Assembly: GCA_963931865.1 (NCBI GenBank)
Contig: OZ007508.1
Location: 4,829,206-4,893,205 of the forward strand
Source: Axinella damicornis
Taxonomy: Eukaryota > Porifera > Demospongiae > Axinellida > Axinellidae
Direction: 5' to 3'
Length of the DNA: 64,000 nt
Position 1 is the stretch's first letter. Each line of letters opens with the position of its first letter. This document shows positions 10,617 to 20,408 of this stretch, in pieces. The notes below the pieces were generated by a model. The model had not been told where the DNA came from, did not search any database, and saw nothing but the letters and a program-made list of their open reading frames with translations. Position numbers and translations under genes: made by a program.

Positions 10617-10879
10617 ACTGTACAAAATACAAGTTATATTTAGGCTGGACAGAGTGAAGCTGATCACGGACCACAGTGAGGAAGTGGATGTGACAGGCTA
10701 CCACACAGTGGGGATGTGCTAAGTACTGATCAGCTGGTCCACATTTTCCATACACTCAGAGACAGCTACTCTGCACACCACCACCATGATATTACATACC
10801 CTCCCACCAAGGAGACTTGTGACAAAGCAGATGAGGGACACATGCATCAAGACACATTTCCAGCATGGATCACTCACAC

Positions 10880-10937
10880 TAGCCTCATTCCCAGGCCCAC
10901 ACCATTTTAAAGCAACGTGGGCCTGGGAACGAGGCTA
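10880..10937. mobile_element. Palindromic element, flanked by CACTCACAC repeats
   Basis: TAGCCTCATTCCCAGGCCCA is matched by TGGGCCTGGGAACGAGGCTA. CACTCACAC precedes the element and recurs two bases after it, an imperfect form of the 9-bp duplication seen at other copies. Confidence 0.75.
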
Positions 10938-10983
10938 TACACTCACACCAGCCTGGCAGGAATACTGCAAGTGGTCCACACAG

Positions 10984-11430
10984 CAAGGGTGTAGACAAGG
11001 GGGGGGGGGGGGGGGGGGGGGGGCACACTTTTTGAGATTTCCCTCTCTAATAATAATTATACCACCAGTTTTCTATACATGAATTTTATTTGAAATTTCC
11101 AAATATTAACATACAACTTTGGCTACGAGATACAACTCATTTGCTATTCTGTTCATCTCAAGACCATCTGTTTTGTCCTTGTGCACATGCAGAATCATAC
11201 ACCAGTTAAGGCGAGCTTGTTGCAGGCATAACGAGGATCAACTTTACTGCCTTCACTACCTCACAGAAGCATTCTCTCTATACCTTACTTGAAGATTTCA
11301 GGTTAAAAAATAACACGCGCCTTTATGCAAAAAAAAAACGTGCGCAGACACTCCAAAAATTTCGCGAGCGCTGCGCACGCGAACCTTCCATCCAACCCCC
11401 CTCACTCTTATAAACTTGTCTACGCCCCTG
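10984..11430. mobile_element. Inverted-repeat element, CAAGGGTGTAGACAAG ends, 5-bp TSD
   Basis: Termini CAAGGGTGTAGACAAG and CTTGTCTACGCCCCTG are near-complementary, and 5-bp direct repeats CACAG flank it (10979-10983 and 11431-11435). The end sequence and duplication length match the element in NLR1 intron 2, so both belong to one family. It contains a poly-G run at about 10999-11023 and no coding capacity. Confidence 0.8.
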
Positions 11431-11435
11431 CACAG

Positions 11436-13999
11436 GGGTTGACTGTGTCCATGTTGAGTTTCAAGACCCGCACTTAATACTTAATTGGGACAGTCTCTTG
11501 CACAAACAGACCTATTTTCCTAATTCAAAGTGGCAAACTTTGTATAGCAAGCACAAATTAAGTTAAGATGTGGGCCTCAGATACTTTTATCGAGGTGGAG
11601 ACAGTCCACCAAGTTTGACTTATTACGGCCTTTGCATGACATTGGGAGAGCACTTCAAACTTAGCCACCACAAAGTGAACAAATATTCCTCATGGGACTG
11701 CTACAATCAAATCACCTCTTGTGGTGCTGGTATCAGTCACAGAGTCTCCTCCTCCCTGAGCTCCCTCATGACCGTGAGAGTGTGGAGATTGGGTCTGGGA
11801 ACAAAGGGTGTGCAGCAGTGAACAGGAGTGTCTATAGAACTGGACTAACAGGTGTACCTGCGTATGGAGGACCTAAGGATCTTTGATTGTGTCCAGGGGG
11901 TGGAGTCAAGTCAGTCAAGTAATTACATACTGGGAGGGAAATGTCCCCTGGTACACTATAATAAAAGGGAGACATTTTGCCCAAACACGATTTTTGCTGT
12001 GAGGAATAACCGAGTCTGGGAGCCTGTAAACTGGCAACATAAACTGTTGATTCAGCTCACTTTGAACGCAGTATTTCATCTGTCCCCGTTCATCGGCTAT
12101 ACGGGTATGTAATAACCTGCCTTCCCTAAGTAGGTTTCTCAATGGTTGATTCAATTATTATGCCCACTTACATGGTAATGAACCATGTCCGATGAACGAG
12201 TGCTTTAGTGATCAAAGGGAGCCAAAATCTACAGTAGCTATGCATTGACTTTCAGCAGATTTGTAAGTTCCAGTTTTATTCATTCACATCATTTCCATGA
12301 GTTTACTTCACCATAATACCTGTCAATGTGCAGGTTTTAGCTTTTTCCTCTTACATAGAGTAAACACAACGAAACATAATACAGTGCACCAGCATTCCGG
12401 TGCACCTGTAGTAAAGTGTTTGCGTGTGACGTTTCACAGAGTGCACAGGTTGAACGGAGACTTAGTATTGAATATGATGTGCATGCAAAAGGCACTCCAA
12501 ACCTGGTGGCTGATGGACCTACCTATGTTCAGTACCCACTACATGCTTCACGTTAGCACGTTGGCTGCATGCTACAGATTTCCACACACTTGTTCTGTGA
12601 AGCCAGTCTGACTATCCCCATACAAGCTCACCAAGATGGCACGCATGTGCGAGAGGGTCTGGGAATGAGATTAGATGGCAGTCATGTGAGGAAAATTTTC
12701 AGAGTTATATGGAATCAGCGTAAATGCTATCGACAAGTTCCCAGAGTCTCCATTACTGTCCTCTTGCATGGCAGAAAGAAGTTCGGGTATAACACTGGAG
12801 GGTACAGTGTTTAGGAGAACAACCTGTTCATCTTCTTCACTGGGTGTACACAGCCATTGGCCCAATGAAGATGGACAAACTACAGAACTAATGCAATTCC
12901 CCCCACCTGATATTGCTTGCTGTTCAGCTCTGTTCTTCTCAGGGATCCGCTGCAGCATAGTCACGCTGCAAGCTTGCACTTCGACCTCCAATAGCCCCGC
13001 CCTTCTTTTGCTGTGCAAACCGTTCCGTTCCAGTATGAAATTTCGAAACAAGAAGAGGGGCTCATGTGATCACAGACACAGCTAGCTACGTTGTTTTTAC
13101 CGGTGCGGTACCTAGCCGATCTAGGTCTGTCTGCATCTATATATCTGATCGCCGACCAGCGTTGCTAGATTAAGAGTTGGACAGCAGTTGAGAAATTGTA
13201 AGAAAATTGGTGTTGTTTTGGGGGTGTGGTGTGACCCAATATAAGACTTAAGCCAGTCCAATAAATTATCTGTGCCTCAGGTTATACTCGGTGTCCAGTG
13301 TCAGGACCTTGTTTCCAAGGGGATTATGTCCAAGGTGGGGAATGCCTCCATTACTAGTTTCTAGGGCCAGACGTTAGCAGGGGAAAGAATGTTTTGCCAC
13401 TATATTTATGGAGGAACTAAAAGCGGGATCCGGGACATCACAGCAATGTCACAATGACAGTGTTTGTACTGCTGTACTATGATGTCCGTGAGTAGCAAAT
13501 TGTGTGTTGTTTGGCCTGGGAACGAGGCTGTGTTCTCCATAGATGTGCTGGAGACATCAGTTGCATTTGAACTATGACCTCTATTATTAGCTCCACCTTC
13601 TTTACATGCCCAGGTGGGGTGCTAGACTAGTCTCGGTCCCAGACCCAGTGCGGATAGCTTCCAGTATCACGCATGGGGACACTTTTAGAACTTACAGCCT
13701 TCAATGTACAGTACAATAGCTAGAGTGTGTGTTGCATAAGGTTGGTGTAATGTGATCTATGTGTGACATAAAGCATACGTGCACTGATTTATTCCCCATG
13801 CAGATGAAGGTTCATCACAACAAGTGAATGCCTCTCAAAGGGTACTACAACCTCACCTTATCCACCACCACATTCACATGGTGCCTGGCCACACCCTCCT
13901 AGTGACTGTGTGTATCTTCATGTTGCCACTGTTAGTGCTGTCCGTGTAGCTGAACACCACATGTACACCACATCACACTGCCATTAGACGCCCCCCGTG
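11436..13999. other. Gene-free spacer upstream of NLR2
   Basis: No exon is supported. A repeat around 12130-12150 (GTTTCTCAATGGTTGATTCA) recurs at 15117-15137. The block at 12990-13040 is the counterpart of 1945-2002 upstream of NLR1, and about 13760-13999 is the counterpart of 2423-2636, so the 5' half of the NLR2 promoter region is duplicated here. Confidence 0.55.
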
Positions 14000-14219
14000 A
14001 TGCTGCCACACCTTGACACTGTGCTACCAGCATTAGTGCTGCAGAACAATAGAGCAGTACAGTTGAACATCAGGTCCTCCTCGTCCCATTCCAGAGTCCG
14101 TCGTGTTTCCCCCAGCCCTGGTCTCGGTGTCCTCTCTGGTCTGGGGAGGATGGTGGCGGGAGTGATTCTACTGTTGTTGGTCCTCAGTGGGGACATTGAG
14201 ACTAACCCAGGACCTGTCG
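14000..14219 (+). CDS. NLR2 exon 1: hydrophobic leader with 2A-like motif
   Basis: Same length (220 bp) and phase as NLR1 exon 1. The hydrophobic run ends LLLLVLSGDIETNPGP, so the 2A core changes from DVEINPGP to DIETNPGP, both within the consensus. The codon at 13997 is GTG where NLR1 has ATG, so translation is assigned to 14000. Confidence 0.82.
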
Positions 14220-17200
14220 GTGAGTTTCATGGTTGAGTGTAGTGTTGTGTACACCTTCAAAGAAGGTCATGTGTGACCTGAGGTCATACCCGTCTGAGCG
14301 ATGTCTCGTTCCCACACCCTCCCAGACCCTCACAATGCGGAGGAGGGTCTGTGTACATGTACTGTGTGGAATGTGTAATGTACCCTCTCAGTGAGATGAA
14401 ATATCCGTATAGTCACGTATCAGCCACATACCAGTGGATGGCTATGTAGCAGATAATTATATCAGCAGATTAGGTGATGACATCATATCATATGTAGGAC
14501 CACTAACAGAGGAGAATTCTCAGTGCGTGAGTCTCTCCTGCTGTTAGCGTTTCCAATTAATGCACATAAGAATGTGATTGAGGCAGTTTCAAGTGCACCT
14601 GCATTCTGCAGGGGTGCATGGTACACTTTTACCCCCAACCTATTGCCTTATTGTAGTGGCTGTTTGACTAAACATTTCTGTACTGTTTCCTTACTACTCG
14701 CTGGTTATTAGACCCCCTTAGCAGTCCTGTCAAGTCTCACGCATCCTGCGTGAGACACACACATTTACTTGTCACCTCACGCTCACACGCATGCATATCC
14801 AAATCTCACGCATTTGCACCACACGTTACTGTCGACTTCACTTCGCTTCGAACATGTGTATTTCCGTGGATTTTCACGGAAACTGTGTTCTGCAAATATG
14901 ACACTCACGCAAAGTGCCCGCAGCTTCCGGACTCCAGCGTATTGCGGGGCATGCGATTTCCGTAAAGCTCCACCCACAGGAAGTTCTTGCCGCAAAACTT
15001 GGCACGCAATACGCATATTCGAAGCGAAGTGAAATCGACAGTACTGTTGATTTTGGCTCCCATTGAACACTGAAGCACTATGTAGTAAGCATTTCATTGA
15101 GTGGATGCTGACAGGTTTCTCAATGGTTGATTCAATTATACCACTTACATGACACATGTTCAAGTTTTCAGCTGAGGCAACATAATTTTGATAGTGAAGT
15201 TGTTTAGAAACTGTTGTAGCTATGTTTATTCAGTCATGAATTTAGCTGCCTTGACCTTGACCTTCACAGGTCAAATTCGTCATTGTGAAGGGTATTTATT
15301 GTGTCATGAGTTTAAATTGGATGGGTGTTCATGGGGTCTCATTCATTTTGTGCCAATCTCACTCATTTTGAGGTGTGGTCTCACTCAAGTGAGGCTGCCG
15401 ACCTTGACAGGTCTGCCTTAGGGATGAACTAGTGTGACCTAGGGGAGCTGGTTATTGACTCTGCATTACGTATGTACTCATGTAATGGATCAGCAAATTA
15501 AAATCCATTGATAAAGGTTATTGTGTGACTACCGGTTTGTCCAGTTAATATATAACCGTGGACACGCTAATTCAGGGTTGACAAGCAGGGAAGTGTGCTG
15601 CTGGTAACAATGTAGTCTCTCTATATGCCCAGCCTGGGTATGAGGCTGGCCCACGCGTGGAACGCGGAAAAGGGCCTGGTGACACTTGGCAAATTCCCGT
15701 ATGTGCTGAGGTCAGCAGTCTTGATCTCGGGTAGACAAATTACGTTCATCCATTGCTAATTACTGCATAGTAATTACATTCTTTACCGTGTGAAGAGTGT
15801 AGCCATTTGATAAAACCAGCTGTTCTAGCCTCCAAACTCACCTCTGGTCGCTCCTTGGCAAGGACGTTCCACATAGCCATCACCAGCAGCTAAGGTCTCC
15901 AGTAAGGAATGTAATCGCTTACATAATTATGCTGACCGAGCACATTCAGGGATTTTGCCAAGTATCACCAGGCCATTTTCCGAGTTCCATGCGTGCCTTT
16001 TCCGAGTTGCGTGCGTGGGCATGAGTACAAGGCTAGTGTCTGACCAGGGAACCAAGCTGTCCCCTCCCATCACTTACTAAGCTACCCATTCCTGGAGTGA
16101 GTGCCTCATGATTACACCAGATGCTTATGAATTCACACATAGTCATGGCAACCAGCTTGTCCATGAAAGGAAGTCCATTTCTAAACGACCATGTGACTTG
16201 TACATTAACAGGTTACTTTCATCCCCTCAGGGCAACTTACACTGGACGACCTGAGTGAAGTGAGGGGAGCCTTGTACGAGGCCCGTGCCAAATGGTACCA
16301 TATCGGAGTTGAACTGAAGCTGTCGGTAGGAACACTGAACGCCATCAGATCAGAGTTTACTGACAAGAATGACTGCAACACTGAGATGTGTAGTCACTGG
16401 TTGAGACGTATCAACCCCCGTCCCTCCTGGGCAGCTCTGACTAAAGCTCTGGAGAGTCCTCCTGTGGGGGAGGGACACCTGGCCCAGCAGCTGAGGGACA
16501 AGTACTGCTCAGGAAGAGAGGAAACGATACCCTACGTCTACCCCACCCCAGGACCATCACCCCCTGGTGCTCCCCCCACTTCACAAGGTAGGTTACCTCT
16601 GTGTATTCTAGTACTGTCACACACTGACAAATGATGGCAGTCGGTAGTAGTGATCTGTGAGTGTACTGTGTGGGATGTTTAGTGAGTCATTGTACTGGCA
16701 AACCTGTAGACATGTTCTGTGACCACACACTCCTCTGTCTCCCTGCAGTACCACATGGAGAGTTACCTTTGACCTCTGCAGTAACTCCCCCATCCCCCAT
16801 CACCAACGACTCTGGTATCCCTCCTTCCATGGTACCACCCACCTCACAGCTGACCACACCCCCTCACCAGCCCCTACCAGGGCACACCGGTATGTCACTT
16901 GTAACAGTGTGTAGCTGTATGTACTTGATGCAGTAATGTCCGTAGTAGATATTCCGAGTTTGACATTTTGCGCCTTACCATTGCAGTAGCTAATTCTCAG
17001 GAGACAGGAATGACCACAAGTTAATGTGTGGTCAGGTTCCACAAAAGTTATGCAAAGTCGCAGACCAAGCTGATTACTTGAGGAGTCGACAAAGCTTTAA
17101 TGTCACAACGTGAGAACCTCTCCATCGTCCTTTCACGCTGTGAATATCTGACTGCATCCAGCATTGAAACTTAATTCATCCAGGAGTATTTGACAAACAT

Positions 17201-17357
17201 TCCACCACCAGTAATGCTCTGGTCTCGTCTCACCATTTACTGGGACCTTTGTGAACTATGGACTTGTTCCCTCACTGACTGCTAGGCTGAGGCAAAAAGA
17301 TGGTGGGAAGGCTATTCTGGAATCATTATCGACCAATTGACCAGGAAGGGGGAAGAA

Positions 17358-17389
<32 letters not shown>

Positions 17390-17451
17390 TTTGCTTTTGT
17401 ATTAGTAGGATGTGCTTTCGCATTAACATAACTGCCCCCCCCCCCCCCCCC

Positions 17452-17492
<41 letters not shown>

Positions 17493-20040
17493 AGATGCGA
17501 ATTGAGCCACATGCGGACGATTCCATACTGTACATTGTATTTAGCTGCAGTATCGGTGTTGATTTGATTTATCATTGTTGTTCTCAGGTGAGTATGAGCG
17601 ACAGCAGAATTCACTGCGAGAGCAGACCAGAGAGCAACAAGTGACAATAGGTGAGGTGTTGGCATACCCCTGGTCTCTAGTCTATAGTGCTCACCCCCTG
17701 AAGGTTAAACCCCCCTGGGTTTATTCTCTAGGATTTGATCACAGTGTGCTGTCCCTATCAGCTACTTTCTTCAGATTCTGTGTCATGATAGCTAGAGAGT
17801 GAATTTCAATTGCGTTTGTGAATTGTTTATTCCGTGGCTGGTATGGTGTGAGCAGCCTCTTGCATTGAAGCTTCACAGAAACTATACTGCAGCCAACATG
17901 CTGAGGTGCACAAGACTGTGAAACTCTGGTTCATAGCAACACTGCTTTTGTGACACCTAAAGAATACACAATTTCAAACACAACTGCAACAGAAAAGTAT
18001 ATGCAGCCCCAATCTGACACTGTTCTAGCAAAACTGCCTGCTGGGAGAGCGAAAGCTGGGGCAGTGTCCGGAAATCCCCTCCCTATACCGTCCGGGAATC
18101 CACTACCATTCAGAAATCCCTTCCCATACTGTACATTGTTTGGGTCACTGGACTGCAGCTGGACTACTGGGCGGACCTAGTAGGTACCAGACTCTCGCAC
18201 ACAACATCTAGCGCTGACCTTTGACCCCAAAATAGTGCTCAAAATCCTATGTGAGGTCTCTAGCAGCAGAATGTACAAAATTAATGTAGAGTTTTGAAAT
18301 AATATATGAACTAATTCTCTGCGAGGTACGTAAGTATAGCTACTAGCCTTGTTCCCAGGCCCGAGAGAGCCTGGGAACGAGGCTAGTATAGCTACACACT
18401 GTATCCAGGGCTTGCAAACATGACTTGATCGCTAGTCTATACTTCATGTCCAGTCTTTATCAATGTCAGCTGCTTTTTGCTGGTGCTCTCGTTTATGTTC
18501 GTGTGGTAGCTCCAGCAACAGGTGTTCTTTATTGGTGACCACTGCACCTGTAATGTGTTTGGTTACTAATGGATACACCACTTGCATTTTGCATTTGTGA
18601 CTCGTTTGTTTCTCTCATCTCTCCAGGTCTTGTCCCTCCTTCCTCCCCCATTATCGATCCTCCTGGGACACCTCCCACATCAGAACCTGTCACTGTGACC
18701 ACACCCCCTCACCAGGCTCACCAGCACACAGAGGTATGTCACTTTTAGCAATTCGTTTTGTGTCAACAGAATGAAAAGTCGTTTTGTTGGTTAGTGGAGA
18801 AGAGAGATGTCTCGTCGCCGATAGCCGATCTGAAATGAAAGGTAGGTCGCCACTTCTTCACGATCGTTCTGGGATTACGACAAGGTGGGTGGGGCTTCGC
18901 CAGTGAGGACACGTGTGGGTGTATATTAGCCTCGTATCCAGGCCACACGGCAATGGGGTGTGGCTTGGGTATGATTGGATAGCATTGTATCTGTAGTGGG
19001 TGGGGCTTAATGCTAACAATAAGGCATGGCTAACTAGATTGATTATGTGCTGTATAGTGGGTGGGGCATCACTGTCTTATGCATAGTGGGTAGGGCTTGC
19101 ACTATAATGAAGGGAGCTTGGTCATGTGGATAGTGGGTGGGGCTGCACTAATTATTGCTAAGGAGAGCATGCTGGAATCCATGTAGCCTTGCTCCCAGGC
19201 ACGTGCCGTTTTCAGTTGCACACACGCCGTTCTTTCATGCGTGCAACAAACGGCACAGGCCTGGGACGAGGCTAGAATTCATGTGCATATAGTGGGTGGG
19301 TCTGAAGTGATTCTACAGGGAGCAAGCTTGAAAAAGAGAAGCGATCTGGAACCAAGACTTCTCCATCAATGGACTCTTCTATAGTGCATGCTTACCGAAA
19401 CATTTCCCTATGGTTTTCACCGTTCAGCTCACCCACCAACCACTATGGTACAATGCTTAGCCACACTCATTCAATCTGTTACTTAAACTGTATAAACTAT
19501 GCCCCCACGTGTGAATCCCCTGTCCACCTTGTCATTATCCCGGCCCAGAACCAGTACAGTCTAGCCTAGTCTATCAAGCTAGACCAAATTTCTCTCATCT
19601 GAAAGTTGGGGGCAGGGCGTAGCGGCCCCCAACTTACTGAGCGAGAGAAATTTGGTCTAGCTCGATAGAATAAGTATAGCTGCTTGGCTCCCTGTGCTTG
19701 GCTGGACACCCGCACACGCGGCTATGCACCACGAAGCTGCCCGCATGTGCCCCCACTGGCAAAGCCCCATGTGGCAACCTACCTTCATTTATGATCAGCA
19801 ATCGGCGACGAGACATCCCTCTTCTCCACTAACGAACAAAACGACTTATAATACGGCTAACTATAACTTATTGAACAAGTGAATGTCCACATTCCATTTT
19901 AGGTTCCGTGGAGCCACGCGGTGTGGAAAGCCAAGTCAAGTGTTTTGATGAGAAATTTCGTAGTCTAGTCAACAAGGCCTACCAAGAAATGCGAGAAATG
20001 GAACCCTCCGACTTCCTCGCCCAGGTTACAAACCTGCCAC
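14000..20040 (+). CDS. NLR2: 2A-leader/DEATH protein, truncated by assembly gap
   Basis: Paralogue of NLR1. Exons 14000-14219 (leader and 2A), 16231-16587 (DEATH), 16749-16889 and 17588-17650 (linkers), 18627-18733 (Pro-rich), and 19903 onward into the N gap at 20041. All are phase 1 except that 18627-18733 is 107 bp, one base shorter than its NLR1 counterpart, which would shift the frame of the last exon. Skipping it restores frame, because the exon at 17588-17650 also ends in phase 1. The last exon reads VESQVKCFDEKFRSLVNKAY, similar to VTQHVKQFESRFCDMVYCTY at the start of the NLR1 large exon, so an NLR/LRR portion is expected in the missing sequence. It could be functional with exon skipping or a young pseudogene. 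Confidence 0.75.
14700..15050. repeat. Inverted-repeat element in NLR2 intron 1
   Basis: TGTCGACTTCACTTCGCTTC near 14829 is matched in inverse orientation near 15015-15040 (GAAGCGAAGTGAAATCGACA). Sequence between includes several CTCACGC motifs. Boundaries and duplications are not clear. Confidence 0.5.
15630..15925. repeat. Dispersed repeat, second copy at about 61850-62150
   Basis: About 280 bp starting near GTGGAACGCGGAAAAGGGCC and running through CCCGTATGTGCTGAG, TAATTACATTCTT and CTCACCTCTGGTCGCTCC to AGGAATGTAATCGCTTAC is repeated at about 61858-62147 in the same orientation with scattered differences. No coding potential. Confidence 0.8.
16231..16587 (+). CDS. NLR2 exon: DEATH domain
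   Basis: Reads LTLDDLSEVRGALYEARAKW, then IGVELKLSVGTLNAI and HWLRRINPRPSW, closely matching the NLR1 DEATH exon with substitutions spread along the helices. The acceptor (CCCCTCAG) and donor (AAG/GTAGGT) match those of NLR1. The 2A break would leave Pro followed by this domain, as in NLR1. Confidence 0.82.
17355..17492. repeat. Facing poly-G and poly-C runs in NLR2 intron
   Basis: A poly-G run (about 17359-17388) is followed within 45 bp by poly-C (about 17433-17491, one A interruption). Together they could form a hairpin or quadruplex-prone structure and are likely length-unstable. Glycine- and proline-rich frames here are artefacts of the runs. Confidence 0.8.
18344..18385. mobile_element. 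Palindromic element, 42 bp, TSD GTATAGCTAC
   Basis: Almost wholly two inverted ends: TAGCCTTGTTCCCAGGC and GCCTGGGAACGAGGCTA around a few bases. GTATAGCTAC occurs immediately on both sides (18334-18343 and 18386-18395). Confidence 0.9.
18776..19849. mobile_element. Foldback element in the last NLR2 intron
   Basis: The left end AGTCGTTTTGTTGGTTAGTG and the following 100 or more bases (through GATGTCTCGTCGCCGAT and a GTAGGTCGCCAC segment) are repeated in inverse orientation at about 19700-19849. The interior holds five spaced copies of AGTGGGTGGGGC-type sequence (about 18989, 19057, 19084, 19131, 19288), a nested palindromic element (19184-19274) and a hairpin (19565-19675). No transposase is seen. 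Confidence 0.7.
19184..19274. mobile_element. Palindromic element nested in foldback element
   Basis: TAGCCTTGCTCCCAGGC and GCCTGGGACGAGGCTA ends enclose a second inverted pair (GTGCCGTTT and AAACGGCAC). Flanks GAATCCATG and GAATTCATG differ at one of nine positions, consistent with an aged 9-bp duplication. Confidence 0.85.
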
Positions 20041-20240
20041 NNNNNNNNNNNNNNNNNNNNNNNNNNNNNNNNNNNNNNNNNNNNNNNNNNNNNNNNNNNN
20101 NNNNNNNNNNNNNNNNNNNNNNNNNNNNNNNNNNNNNNNNNNNNNNNNNNNNNNNNNNNNNNNNNNNNNNNNNNNNNNNNNNNNNNNNNNNNNNNNNNNN
20201 NNNNNNNNNNNNNNNNNNNNNNNNNNNNNNNNNNNNNNNN
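20041..20240. other. Assembly gap (200 N)
   Basis: A run of exactly 200 N, the usual placeholder for a gap of unknown size. It interrupts the NLR2 large exon on the left; ALDH16A1 on the right stops after its tenth exon. The true distance, and whether the two sides are adjacent, is unknown. Confidence 0.95.
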
Positions 20241-20408
20241 TATTCAGCCACGTCTCAATAGTTTCTCTTCATTGAAGATCCCTTGCCTGTAAGTCCTGAT
20301 CCCCTTTGCCAATATTTATTTTCTCTTGCCCTTAAAACATTTTCCTTTTCTCATAATTAGAACGGACACACTTCTAAATTCTCCTTGCTGGTAATTAGAT
20401 TGACCCAC

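Noticed and set aside
17256..17665. Gly-rich minus-strand frames
   Set aside because: Produced by poly-G/poly-C runs in an NLR2 intron; no flanking domain or splice context.
19908..20261. Open frame running through the N gap
   Set aside because: Frame across N has no meaning; only 19903-20040 is kept as NLR2 coding sequence.
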